The position numbers were made by a program, and so were the translations under genes. 14,410 nt of DNA from Euryarchaeota archaeon UBA495. Its GTDB lineage: Archaea; Thermoplasmatota; Poseidoniia; Poseidoniales; Poseidoniaceae. Within the stretch, counting starts at the first letter, position 1. Every line of letters begins with the position of its first letter. Where the stretch lies: contig DALQ01000041.1 in the NCBI GenBank assembly GCA_002496845.1, forward strand, positions 1-14,410, written 5' to 3'. Below the pieces are notes generated by a model. It made no database searches, had not been told where the DNA came from, and saw only the letters and a list, made by a program, of their open reading frames with translations. Shown here piece after piece: positions 1 through 7,025 of the stretch.

Positions 1-95
1 CGGTCCATCTCGCGCGTGGCCGCCATGCCTTGGTCGCTGAACTCAGCATGTTGGCCATGGGCGCAGAACGTCTGGCCAACGCCCGTCGGACCTGA
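1..95 (+). CDS. C-terminal end of an unidentified gene (partial)
   Basis: Reading the frame whose codons begin at base 3 gives about 30 codons to a TGA at 93-95. The third codon positions are mostly G or C, as in the real genes nearby. The residues (for example LVAELSMLAMGAERLANARR) look like an ordinary amphipathic C-terminal helix. A second frame, starting at base 1, also stays open to 126, but it gives a Trp/Pro-rich peptide that looks unlike protein. The fragment is too short to assign a family. Its stop lies 27 bases before the next start, so it could be the preceding member of the same transcript. Confidence 0.4.
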   Translation, partial: VHLARGRHALVAELSMLAMGAERLANARRT

Positions 96-122
96 TATCA
101 ACGTGGGGCCAGTCCCACGGAC

Positions 123-818
123 ATGAGCCGCGGATGGGTCTTCGCGCTCACCATCGCCATCGGCCTTCCTGTGGCCGCCACCGACCTTGGCGGGCTGCTT
201 GACCGGTGGGTGGCCGAAGCCCTCGTGGTGGTCTGGTGCTGGGGCCTCTTCCTGCACGACCACGTGACGGCCGACCGCCGCCGTCGCATTGAGATGTGGA
301 CCGTGTTGGCCTTTGCGACGCCCATGGAACTGTTCTTCTCGGAAGTGTGGTTGATCTACGAATACCAGCATGGGCTCATGCCGCTGTTCGTTCCGGTCGG
401 CCACTGGTTCCTGTTCGACCTCGGACGTCGTGTCGCCCACGCCTTGGTCGACCGCCCGATCCAATGGAGCCCGCTGTTGCTCTTGCCCCTCGTGGTCTAC
501 GGGGCCATCACGGGCACGGGGACGGTCGAAGTCGTGTTGTTCATCGGCATGCTGCTCTTCATTCGCTTCGGTCCAGATCCCGCGCTCTACGCCGTCATGA
601 CGTGGTTGGCCCTCGCCATGGAATTGTGGGGGACGTGGCTCGGAAATTGGGCGTGGCATCCCGACGTGCCTTGGCTTGGCCTGACCTCATGGAATCCTCC
701 TTTGTTGGTGGGCTCCTTCTACGGACTTGGTGACCTCTTGGTTGGGCTGGCTGTACGGTGGCGGCTCGGCCAAGGTTCAAGCGAAGCCCACCTTACCTCG
801 GACCATGACGGGGCTTGA
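123..818 (+). CDS. Polytopic membrane protein of unknown function
   Basis: The product has 231 residues and about six or seven hydrophobic spans, starting with one at roughly residues 5-25. I do not recognise the family. Distinctive parts are an acidic/aromatic patch (MELFFSEVWLIYEYQHG, about residues 63-79), a following PVGHW, and a Trp-rich stretch near residues 169-190 (GTWLGNWAWHPDVPWLGL) leading to NPP and a final span. Such clustered Glu, His, Asp and Trp residues inside membrane segments suggest a membrane enzyme or carrier, but this is only inference. No Shine-Dalgarno lies before ATG 123. A TATA-like GATATCAA at 94-101 sits about 26 bases upstream, which would fit a leaderless transcript. 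The 3' end overlaps the ferredoxin start by 14 bases, so the two are probably translated from one mRNA. Confidence 0.8.
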   Translation: MSRGWVFALTIAIGLPVAATDLGGLLDRWVAEALVVVWCWGLFLHDHVTADRRRRIEMWTVLAFATPMELFFSEVWLIYEYQHGLMPLFVPVGHWFLFDLGRRVAHALVDRPIQWSPLLLLPLVVYGAITGTGTVEVVLFIGMLLFIRFGPDPALYAVMTWLALAMELWGTWLGNWAWHPDVPWLGLTSWNPPLLVGSFYGLGDLLVGLAVRWRLGQGSSEAHLTSDHDGA

Positions 819-1137
819 GGACCTCGCCCGGCGCCGCAAAGCCGAGGCCAAGCGCATCCGCGCGCTCCTCGACGGCGGCCATGAAAATCGCATGGCCGAT
901 CTGAAGGTCGGCGAGACCGCCGTCGCCTTCGTGAGGGAGGAGTTGTGCATTGGTTGCGACCAGTGCCCGATGGTCTGCGACGACGACGCCATCGACATGG
1001 TGCAGCGTGCCATGCGAAGCCCCTTGCTCGACCTCGAATCCAACCGCAAGGCCGTCATTCGACGGGACGATTGCACCGGATGCGGCTTGTGCGTGCTCGC
1101 CTGCCCGACCGACGCGATCAGCATGATCGACCGATGA
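805..1137 (+). CDS. 2[4Fe-4S] ferredoxin-like electron carrier
   Basis: The 110-residue product carries two four-cysteine cluster motifs. Cys48-Cys51-Cys54-Cys58 (CIGCDQCPMVC) lacks the usual proline after the fourth Cys. Cys90-Cys93-Cys96-Cys100 is the canonical CxxCxxCxxxCP. About 30 residues separate the motifs, and a charged, helical 45-residue N-terminal extension (ARRRKAEAKRIRALL) precedes them, so it is longer than a minimal 55-60 residue bacterial-type ferredoxin. It has no signal peptide or membrane span and should be a soluble cytoplasmic electron carrier or a subunit of a larger enzyme. The frame is open upstream to 727, but ATG 805 is preferred because residues before it overlap the upstream membrane gene. 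The close overlap suggests translational coupling. The partner enzyme cannot be told from the sequence. Confidence 0.88.
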   Translation: MTGLEDLARRRKAEAKRIRALLDGGHENRMADLKVGETAVAFVREELCIGCDQCPMVCDDDAIDMVQRAMRSPLLDLESNRKAVIRRDDCTGCGLCVLACPTDAISMIDR

Positions 1138-1142
1138 AGGAG
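1136..1142 (+). promoter_or_regulatory. Shine-Dalgarno site for the 1151 gene
   Basis: GAAGGAG overlaps the ferredoxin stop codon and lies 8 bases before ATG 1151. It is one of the two clear purine-rich AGGAG-type sites in the window, and it fixes the start of the next gene. Confidence 0.6.
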
Positions 1143-1150
1143 ACGTTGCG

Positions 1151-1477
1151 ATGTCCAAGCAAGGCAAGGAACCCACGGCCCAGCGCTTTGGTGGCGAGTT
1201 CGGACCCTACCGCAAGCCAGGGACGCAAGGTGTCTCCCTGTCGACGTTCAAGACGCTCGTCTGGACCAGCAACATCGGTGGTTTGGTGCTCTTGGTCATC
1301 TCTCTTGAGTTGCTTTTCGTCGCGCAACAATTCGGATGGGGCTTGCTCCTCTTGGTGCTCGGTGTTGGTGTGGCGCTCTTCCCTTCCAACTACGAAATCC
1401 GCGGCATGGAAGACGACGAAGAAGCGCCGCCTTCTGAGGGCGCTTCCTCCGTTGACGAAGCTCCCGCGGACGCGTGA
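1151..1477 (+). CDS. Small two-span membrane protein, unknown function
   Basis: The product has 108 residues. The N-terminus is a polar, Gly/Lys-rich stretch of about 30 residues. Two hydrophobic helices follow, at roughly residues 42-60 (IGGLVLLVISLELLFVA) and 62-78 (GWGLLLLVLGVGVALF), and then a strongly acidic tail (EDDEEAPPSEG). There are no catalytic motifs. It follows the ferredoxin by 13 bases behind a good ribosome binding site, so it belongs to the same transcript as the membrane protein and ferredoxin. It might anchor or accompany them in the membrane, though nothing in the sequence shows an interaction. No family was recognised. Confidence 0.8.
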   Translation: MSKQGKEPTAQRFGGEFGPYRKPGTQGVSLSTFKTLVWTSNIGGLVLLVISLELLFVAQQFGWGLLLLVLGVGVALFPSNYEIRGMEDDEEAPPSEGASSVDEAPADA

Positions 1478-1548
1478 AGCCTCAGCGCGCTGCCCGTGAC
1501 GTAGAATCATAGGGTGCCGTTTGGACCCGGGACACAGAAGGTGACCTG

Positions 1549-2013
1549 ATGATCACGATCGCGGACATCGAGCAAGCACAGCACGCATGGGGCGAGGGCA
1601 TCGTGGCCATCGCTGCGGCCCACCGTGACGGTGGAGACTACGCTGAACGTGCCCGCGTGCACGTCGAGACGCTCTATGCCTACGGCCTTTCAGAGGTGCT
1701 GTTCAAGCCGACCTTGGCCGCCGTCGAGCAGTTCCGACCCACCTTCGACGAGGCGTGGTCGTACTTTACCGCTTCAAACGGGGCCTGCCCCGAGGACAAG
1801 GGCTTCGCGATCAAGGGGTGGACCGCGGTTCGCTTCGAGAACGCTGGTGTGCTCCTCCACGGAAGCACAGCCCAAGCCATGGGGAATTACTTCTTCACCG
1901 ACCCAGAAGGAAACGAGGTCAAGGTGGAGTACACCTTCGGCTACGTTCAGGACGAGTCAGGAGCGCTTCGCATCAACCTGCACCACTCCTCGATGCCAGC
2001 CGAGTCGAACTGA
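1549..2013 (+). CDS. NTF2-like (SnoaL-like) fold protein
   Basis: The product has 154 residues and no signal peptide. An N-terminal helix region (about residues 1-45, ADIEQAQHAWGEGIVAIAAA) is followed by curved-sheet features: AVEQFRPTFDEAWSYFTASN, then GWTAVRFENAGVLLHG, then AMGNYFFTDPEGNEVKVEYT, ending in LRINLHHSSMP. This helix-then-sheet order, with the pattern G.Y.F....G...VEYTF and a C-terminal HHSS, matches the NTF2-like superfamily that includes SnoaL-like and CaMKII-association-type domains. The superfamily covers enzymes and ligand binders, so no reaction can be named. An AAGGTGA site ends 4 bases before ATG 1549. A weak AT-rich TAGAATCATAG at 1502-1512 could be its own promoter. 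The stop codon lies within a hairpin shared with the convergent gene. Confidence 0.72.
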   Translation: MITIADIEQAQHAWGEGIVAIAAAHRDGGDYAERARVHVETLYAYGLSEVLFKPTLAAVEQFRPTFDEAWSYFTASNGACPEDKGFAIKGWTAVRFENAGVLLHGSTAQAMGNYFFTDPEGNEVKVEYTFGYVQDESGALRINLHHSSMPAESN

Positions 2014-2028
2014 AGCCTGGTGCTTCAG
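2010..2028. terminator. Hairpin containing both convergent stop codons
   Basis: CTGAAGC (2010-2016) and GCTTCAG (2022-2028) form a perfect 7-bp stem around the 5-base loop CTGGT. The TGA stop of the plus-strand NTF2-like gene (2011-2013) lies in the left arm. The TGA stop of the minus-strand TM2 gene (2025-2027, read on the other strand) lies in the right arm. It could act as a two-way transcription barrier or 3'-end stabiliser. No T-run follows on either side, so a classical intrinsic terminator is not shown. Confidence 0.4.
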
Positions 2029-2336
2029 CGCATGACGACCATGCCGCCGCGTACCTTCGAGCAGGAACTTGGGATGAGGAAGAGGTCGATGAGCCACCAA
2101 AGGCCAAGCCCTTGGAAGGTGATCAGGGCCAGCAGCCAGACGCCCACGCCTCGTCCCATGTAGAGGTGGTGCACGCCGAGGAAGCCAAGGAAGAACCAGA
2201 GCACGTAGGCCAAAATGGCGCTTGGTGGGTGCCGAGCAGGATGAGCCATCACCATGGGCTGGTGCACGGCTTGAACATACTGCGGTTGCTGGTGAGGCTG
2301 CATGATGACCGGCCGGACGTCGGCCCTTGCCAACAT
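2025..2336 (-). CDS. TM2-domain membrane protein
   Basis: The C-terminal 60 residues fit the TM2 domain (Pfam TM2). They contain a first helix AILAYVLWFFLGFLGVHHLY, a short loop with the family signature G..G.HH.Y.GR, and a second helix with LALITFQGLGLWWLIDLFLIP, including the typical W..D segment. The N-terminus is rich in Gln, Pro and His (MQPHQQPQYVQAVHQP), as is common for TM2 proteins. The start is uncertain: ATG 2336 gives 103 residues, ATG 2303 gives 92 and begins exactly at the Gln-rich segment, and ATG 2378 gives 117 and overlaps the upstream stop as ATGA. No good ribosome site decides among them. TM2 proteins are widespread and of unclear function. The gene lies directly downstream of the polytopic membrane gene on the same strand and is probably co-transcribed with it. 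Confidence 0.8.
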   Translation of the reverse strand: MLARADVRPVIMQPHQQPQYVQAVHQPMVMAHPARHPPSAILAYVLWFFLGFLGVHHLYMGRGVGVWLLALITFQGLGLWWLIDLFLIPSSCSKVRGGMVVMR

Positions 2337-2374
2337 AACGGTGTTGGAGCCATGCCACCGCAGGGGACAGGCGT

Positions 2375-3244
2375 TCATTCCGTCTCGTTCGAGAACTCTT
2401 CGCGACCGAACCATGTGTTCAGCCACAGCACGCCCACGGCCAAGGCTGAAGCGAGGATGAACAAGGCGGCGCCGGCATACCCTGGTGTGCCGATTCCCAC
2501 GCGGATCACCACCGTGGACAACACGAAGCCTGTGTTTCGTGCGAGGTGATTGAAATCCGTGGTGTGCTTGTAGGAAATCAACAGGATGAGGATGTCCGAC
2601 ATCACCAACCACGTGAAGAAGTCCGAGAAAAACACGGTTCGGCTGAGGTTGCCTTCGCCCCCAACCACGCCGTTAGTCCACGTCGTGAAGGACCAGATGG
2701 CCACGAGAACATACACCATCAACAACACCGTGGCCAACGTTTGTTTCTGCCGCACAAAGGCGGCCAGGGCACGGTCTGGGTGAATTTTTGGTGTGGCGTT
2801 TGAGGTCGCGTTGCGGAAGTAGAGGGCGGTGGCAAAGAGGACGAAGAAGGCCAACGCCTCGACCGTGATGAAGGCCACAGAGTCGTAAAGGGCCGTGGAT
2901 TCGCTTTCGTTCAAGTCCGCGAGATTCTTGAAAATGTCACGGACCACGAGCAGGGTGACGACCTCGAATTGCTTCCCGATGGCGTTGGAGAAGGACTCAG
3001 GGATGGCTCGGATGAGTTCGTAGACCTCGTACGCCAAGATGATGGAAAACGGCGTGTACAGGGCGTCGAGGTAGGAGTCGATCAGCGGCTCCATCCCCGG
3101 TGAATCGATGCGACCCAGGCCGTGCAGCACGCACAACACAAGGTGGACAAGGAAGCCCACGACGGCGAAGTTGATCGACTGCTGGCGCAGAAATTCATCG
3201 GTTCGTTCACCAAGGACGATGCGATGCAGCCTCGGCTCGTCCAT
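2375..3244 (-). CDS. Polytopic membrane protein, unknown family
   Basis: The product has 289 residues and six or seven hydrophobic spans, the first at about residues 22-43. The most distinctive part is residues 52-110. It runs from EPLIDSYLDALYTPFSIILA through YEVYELIRAIPESFSNAIGK to the amphipathic VVRDIFKNLADL, so a charged, Glu/Tyr-rich loop lies between helices. I have the impression of a conserved hypothetical family but cannot name it. ATG 3244 has no Shine-Dalgarno. A TATA-like CCTATTTCC at 3269-3277 lies about 28 bases upstream, as expected for a leaderless archaeal mRNA. The gene stops at 2375, abutting the TM2 gene. It is separated by 76 bases from the end of the electron-transport operon, so it is probably independently transcribed. 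Confidence 0.78.
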   Translation of the reverse strand: MDEPRLHRIVLGERTDEFLRQQSINFAVVGFLVHLVLCVLHGLGRIDSPGMEPLIDSYLDALYTPFSIILAYEVYELIRAIPESFSNAIGKQFEVVTLLVVRDIFKNLADLNESESTALYDSVAFITVEALAFFVLFATALYFRNATSNATPKIHPDRALAAFVRQKQTLATVLLMVYVLVAIWSFTTWTNGVVGGEGNLSRTVFFSDFFTWLVMSDILILLISYKHTTDFNHLARNTGFVLSTVVIRVGIGTPGYAGAALFILASALAVGVLWLNTWFGREEFSNETE

Positions 3245-3320
3245 GCGTGAACGAGCGTCCTTGAGGGGAAATAGGCCTGTTCAGGCGCACAACCCTTGGC
3301 TGCCGGGACCGCTGCTCGGT

Positions 3321-6134
3321 TCAGGCTTCGACGCCAACGCGGACGTCGGCTTCGACTTGCGCCTTCTTTGCCTCAACCTGCTGGGCGAGGAAGGTCACGA
3401 CGTCGAGGATCTCGATGCCCTCGTAGCGCTCGTCACCCTCGAACTTCAGGCACTCAAGGTGCGTGACGCACTTGGGGCAGGAGGTGAGCATCGTGTCCGC
3501 ACCGGTTGCGCGGACTTCTTCCATGCGGTTGACCCGGAGGGCGCGCGCGTTCTCGTTGCACGACATCATGCTGGAGACGCCGCAGCACATGGCGTCCTCG
3601 CCATGGTGCTCCATCTCGACGAGTTCGACGTTCTCGACCTGACCGAGGAGCTCACGTGGCTCTTCGGTGATGCCCATCTGGCGCCCGAGGCGGCAGGGGT
3701 CGTGGTAGGTGACCGTCGTGGCCTCGTCGGCCTTCAAGTCCATGTCAAAGCCCTGCTCAAGGAGGTACTCCGTGGTGTGCATGACCTTCACGCCGTCGAG
3801 TTCGTAGTCGCGGGCGAAGGTGCGGAAACACTCGGCGCAGGAGGAGACGAGGGTGTCGATGCCCGACTCCTCGATCTTCTTCTGGTTGTAGGCCTTGAGC
3901 TTGTCAAAGACCTCGGTCATGCCTTGCCACTTCTGGTCGTGACCGCAGCACTTCAGGAAGTCGCGGCCAAGGTAGGTCACGTCCTCGCCCATCTCTTCGA
4001 AGAGGGTGAAGGCCGCGGTGGTGCTGGCGCCGAGGTCCATGGTGCCCTCGTTGAGGTGGCTGAAGACCATCTCCTGGTCGAGGTAGTCCACGCAGCCGGG
4101 GTAGAAGCCCACGTTGCTGGTGATGGGGTAGTCCTCGGTGGCGATGAAGTCCGCGTCAGCGCTCTCTTCGGCCTCGGCGTTGAGGACCGCTTGGAGCACG
4201 GTGTGGGGGATCTCGGCCTGTGGGCCGCCGACGATGAGGCTGCGGCGGATGTCCACGTAGGAGTCGTAGTCCACGAGTTGTGGGCAGGCGTTGGTGCAGG
4301 CTGAACAGGTCAAGCAGGAATACAGCGGCACGCCGTCGTCTTCGTTGTTCCACGTGTTGTAGATGATGTTGAGCTTGTCACCGCCGTTGAACAAACGGAC
4401 GGGGCAGGCGTCGTCGCACAGGTCGCAGCCGTAGCACTTGTTCATCTCGAATTCGTACCCCGTCGCCATCGAGCGGAGGAGCACGAAGACCAGCGCACCG
4501 AGCGTCAAACATGGGATGAACATCGCGTAGGTGAGCTTGGCGTCGAGGGCCTTGGGGTTGGAGTGGTAGGAGGGGTTGACCACTTGGTCGTAGTCTCCTG
4601 CCATCGTCATGTGATCTGGGTTGCTGAGGTTCACGGCGTGTCCGGCAAGGTGCGCATCGGAGAGACCTGCGTCAAAGAGCAGGAGTGGCTGGTAGGCGGC
4701 GATGGTCATCGTGACTTCCGTCGTCAGGTTGCTGGTGGCCAGAGGACCCGATGCGCTGACTTCGAAGACGTACGTGTAGATGCCAACGGGGAGTTCGACC
4801 ATTTCTGCTCCGGCACAGTCGTCGAAGCTGGCGGCGCTGACGGTGGAGCCGTCGGCGTCCTTGATCGTCAACGTGGAACTCAGCATGTCCGCCGTCTTGG
4901 CTTCGCCAATCTTGCGCTCTTCAGCGCGGTAGGAACACGCGGCGTCGAGCGGGATGGTTTCCACGCTGACGTGGTGTCCGTCTGGGAACGCGGTGCTGTC
5001 TTCGGTGATGCTGAAGTTCCCTTCAACCACGAAGCCTTCTTCGCCGGAGAAGTTTCCAACCGCAGCAGCGGAGTTGATGCCTTGATCCGGCTGTTGGTGA
5101 TTGTTGACGTCGGTGAAGTCGTAGATGACTTCGCGTGACGGCTGGAAAATCTGCCAATCCAACCACGCGACTGCGGGAACCGTCATCGTTTCCGAGTACC
5201 CCAGCCGGTCGGTGAATTCGTTCGCCTCATGGACGTGGACGTCCGTGGGCTGAGAGCGCATGGCATCAAGTTCCTCGTAGGATTCGATGGTGAGCAGGCC
5301 CTTGGCGTCCCAGAACCCCTTGTCGTAGGTGTCCCAGGTGGCGACGGTGGCCGCGGTGGACAGCACGAGCGCACCCATCAGGATGCGCTTGGCGTTGGCC
5401 TGCGTCAGCCGTGCGCCGATGGTTTTGACAAGGAACATCCGAGCACCAAAGTGCAAGACGATCCACAACAAGACGCCCGTCATCAGCCAAGGAATGGCGT
5501 TGAACACTTCCGCCAACCAAGCGGGTCGTGTCCCGCACAACAGGTCGCCGTGGCTGTCCAATTTACAGAAATCCGTCCGGTTTTTGCCGTACAGTTCGAG
5601 GAAGATGTTGATCGAGAACACCGAAATGAACCAGATGTGAGCGAGGTAGACCGCGCCTGCGCTGGCGTACCACGGGTCTTCCACCGGGCGCTTCTCACGG
5701 CCGCCGAGGAAGGGCGGCAGGGCGAGGATGCCGACGGGGATGCCGGTGAGGGCGGCGCCCCACCATGCGGCGTTCCAGGCGAAGACGGGCTGGTCGACGA
5801 TGGCGCCGATCGGACCCGTTGGCACGGTGAATTGGGGCAAGTACTCGCCCCAACGGAGGTAACCGTAGGAGAACAGCACGTACCAGTCGGGGAACACGAA
5901 GCCGGCTTGTGCGTAGGGGTCGGCTGCGCCGTGAAGGGGCGGTGGGATGAGCCACGCATAGAACAGCAGCACCGCCATCATGGCGGAGAAGATGATGGCG
6001 TCACGCAGGACTTCGTGAGGCCAGAAACCGTGGCCCATGCGGGTGCGCTTGCGCTTGTCACCGACGGTCTGGAGCTTTTCCTTCTCGTCCATGTAGACGC
6101 TTGCGACGCGTCCAAGATTCTCGATGAGTCCCAT
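3321..6134 (-). CDS. Cytochrome b C-terminal domain fused to HdrD-like FeS/CCG module
   Basis: The product has 937 residues in three parts. Residues 41-236 match the C-terminal half of cytochrome b (PetD-like): four spans, with the quinol-site motif PDWY at 82-85 (FPDWYVLFSYGYLRW). A fifth span (about 250-266) is followed by a roughly 270-residue, strand-rich extracytoplasmic domain with Cys400 and Cys440. A sixth span lies at about 537-554. Residues 560-937 are HdrD/GlpC-like. They hold [4Fe-4S] motifs at Cys567/570/573/577 and Cys607/610/613/617. They also hold two complete CCG motifs: Cys681, Cys729-730, Cys766, Cys769; and Cys814, Cys850-851, Cys886, Cys889. Positive charges in alternate loops place PDWY outside and the FeS module in the cytoplasm. 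AGGAGG sits 7 bases before ATG 6134, 15 bases after the cytochrome b6 stop. It is the last gene of the operon. The substrate is unknown. Confidence 0.93.
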   Translation of the reverse strand: MGLIENLGRVASVYMDEKEKLQTVGDKRKRTRMGHGFWPHEVLRDAIIFSAMMAVLLFYAWLIPPPLHGAADPYAQAGFVFPDWYVLFSYGYLRWGEYLPQFTVPTGPIGAIVDQPVFAWNAAWWGAALTGIPVGILALPPFLGGREKRPVEDPWYASAGAVYLAHIWFISVFSINIFLELYGKNRTDFCKLDSHGDLLCGTRPAWLAEVFNAIPWLMTGVLLWIVLHFGARMFLVKTIGARLTQANAKRILMGALVLSTAATVATWDTYDKGFWDAKGLLTIESYEELDAMRSQPTDVHVHEANEFTDRLGYSETMTVPAVAWLDWQIFQPSREVIYDFTDVNNHQQPDQGINSAAAVGNFSGEEGFVVEGNFSITEDSTAFPDGHHVSVETIPLDAACSYRAEERKIGEAKTADMLSSTLTIKDADGSTVSAASFDDCAGAEMVELPVGIYTYVFEVSASGPLATSNLTTEVTMTIAAYQPLLLFDAGLSDAHLAGHAVNLSNPDHMTMAGDYDQVVNPSYHSNPKALDAKLTYAMFIPCLTLGALVFVLLRSMATGYEFEMNKCYGCDLCDDACPVRLFNGGDKLNIIYNTWNNEDDGVPLYSCLTCSACTNACPQLVDYDSYVDIRRSLIVGGPQAEIPHTVLQAVLNAEAEESADADFIATEDYPITSNVGFYPGCVDYLDQEMVFSHLNEGTMDLGASTTAAFTLFEEMGEDVTYLGRDFLKCCGHDQKWQGMTEVFDKLKAYNQKKIEESGIDTLVSSCAECFRTFARDYELDGVKVMHTTEYLLEQGFDMDLKADEATTVTYHDPCRLGRQMGITEEPRELLGQVENVELVEMEHHGEDAMCCGVSSMMSCNENARALRVNRMEEVRATGADTMLTSCPKCVTHLECLKFEGDERYEGIEILDVVTFLAQQVEAKKAQVEADVRVGVEA

Positions 6135-6141
6135 GTCATGC

Positions 6142-6147
6142 CCTCCT
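6142..6147 (-). promoter_or_regulatory. Shine-Dalgarno for the fusion gene; decides start
   Basis: AGGAGG on the minus strand lies 7 bases before ATG 6134. A second ATG at 6139 is only 2 bases from the site and in another frame, so 6134 is the start. Confidence 0.65.
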
Positions 6148-6149
6148 GA

Positions 6150-7016
6150 TCAATGCGGCTCCGCGATGCCTTGCACCCAGACAATGAAGAGGTGGATGAT
6201 GATCAGCGTCGTGACGATCACAGGCAGGATGAACACGTGGATGAAGTACATCCTCGTGACCGTTCGGTCGGTCAAACTGCTTCCACCAAAGAGTAAGGTT
6301 GCGATGTATTTCCCCACCAAGGGTGAGGCGTTGCTGAGGTTGATGCCGATGACGGCCGCGCCGTAGGCGAGGCTGTCCCAGGGCAGGAGGTACCCGGAGT
6401 AGCCGAACACGATGGTCAGGGCCATCAGGGCGACGCCGATGAGCCAGTTGAGCTCACGGGGGTTGCGGTAGGCGCCGGTGAAGTACACACGGCACATGTG
6501 GAGGAAGACGCTGGCCACCATGAAGTGGGTCGTCCAGTGGTGGACGGCTCGGATGATGTAGCCAAAGGGCAGTTCGGTCATGATGAACTGCATGCTCTTG
6601 TAGGCCGGTGAGGGGTCACCTTCGCCACCTGGCACGTAGTAGATGCCGAGCACCGTGCCGGTGATCACGAGGATGATGAACGACAGGAAGGAGATGCCGC
6701 CCAAGCAGTAGAGCGGGTACCAATACCAGATGATGCGAAGTTTGTACTTCTCCGCGTGGGTCAACGGCATCTGGCGGTGCATGTTGTAGTACGCGGACTT
6801 CGACATGTTCCAGTAGTCTTGGATGCGGAACCGCGTGTCCAGCCAACTGAACACCCACAGGAAGGAGCGTTCGGCCAAGCCCATCGAGCCGCTGGATTCA
6901 ACGGCGCGAAGGATTTCACGGCGAGGCATTTCTTCGTCCTCCTTGCGGAGGGTGAAGGCGACAAGCACCGCCACGAAGGCGATGAAGAACCACAGGACGA
7001 TGGAAATCGTGTTCAT
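6150..7016 (-). CDS. Cytochrome b6-type subunit (N-terminal half of cytochrome b)
   Basis: The product has 288 residues and binds the haems of a Rieske/cytochrome b complex. Haem b ligands are His159 and His173 (RAVHHW...FLHMCRVYFTG) and His260 and His275 (YFIHVF...IIIHLF). The second pair is 15 apart, the b6-type spacing, versus 14 in bc1. Cys104 in YCLGG sits where b6 has the cysteine that binds haem c(n), just before the first long helix. RNPRELNW and FGYSGYLLPWD are also characteristic. The protein ends after helix D, with the rest of cytochrome b supplied by the next gene, as in b6f complexes. An N-terminal addition of about 75 residues includes an extra span (residues 4-22) followed by a charged segment. 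GAGGTGAT, with 3 to 4 bases of spacing, precedes ATG 7016. The Rieske gene is immediately upstream. Confidence 0.95.
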   Translation of the reverse strand: MNTISIVLWFFIAFVAVLVAFTLRKEDEEMPRREILRAVESSGSMGLAERSFLWVFSWLDTRFRIQDYWNMSKSAYYNMHRQMPLTHAEKYKLRIIWYWYPLYCLGGISFLSFIILVITGTVLGIYYVPGGEGDPSPAYKSMQFIMTELPFGYIIRAVHHWTTHFMVASVFLHMCRVYFTGAYRNPRELNWLIGVALMALTIVFGYSGYLLPWDSLAYGAAVIGINLSNASPLVGKYIATLLFGGSSLTDRTVTRMYFIHVFILPVIVTTLIIIHLFIVWVQGIAEPH

Positions 7017-7025
7017 TCAATCACC
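7017..7025 (-). promoter_or_regulatory. GAGGTGATT ribosome binding site for cytochrome b6 gene
   Basis: On the minus strand GAGGTGATTGA runs from the end of the Rieske gene to ATG 7016. GAGGTGAT is fully complementary to the ATCACCTC near the 3' end of typical archaeal 16S rRNA, and it fixes the start. Confidence 0.6.

Noticed and set aside
3300..3323. Possible terminator hairpin (ACCG/CGGT) at the end of the electron-transport operon
   Set aside because: Only four pairs are firm and no T-run follows on the minus strand, so it is not distinguishable from chance in GC-rich DNA.
3108..4304. Open frame of 398 codons on the plus strand
   Set aside because: It lies antisense to the FeS/CCG part of the fusion gene, whose cysteine motifs are unmistakable. 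Its Val/Ala/Glu/His-rich composition is what the complement of GC-rich coding sequence produces.
5229..6149. Open frame of 306 codons on the plus strand
   Set aside because: It is antisense to the PetD-like part of the fusion gene, and its product is a low-complexity Gly/Asp/Val/His mixture.
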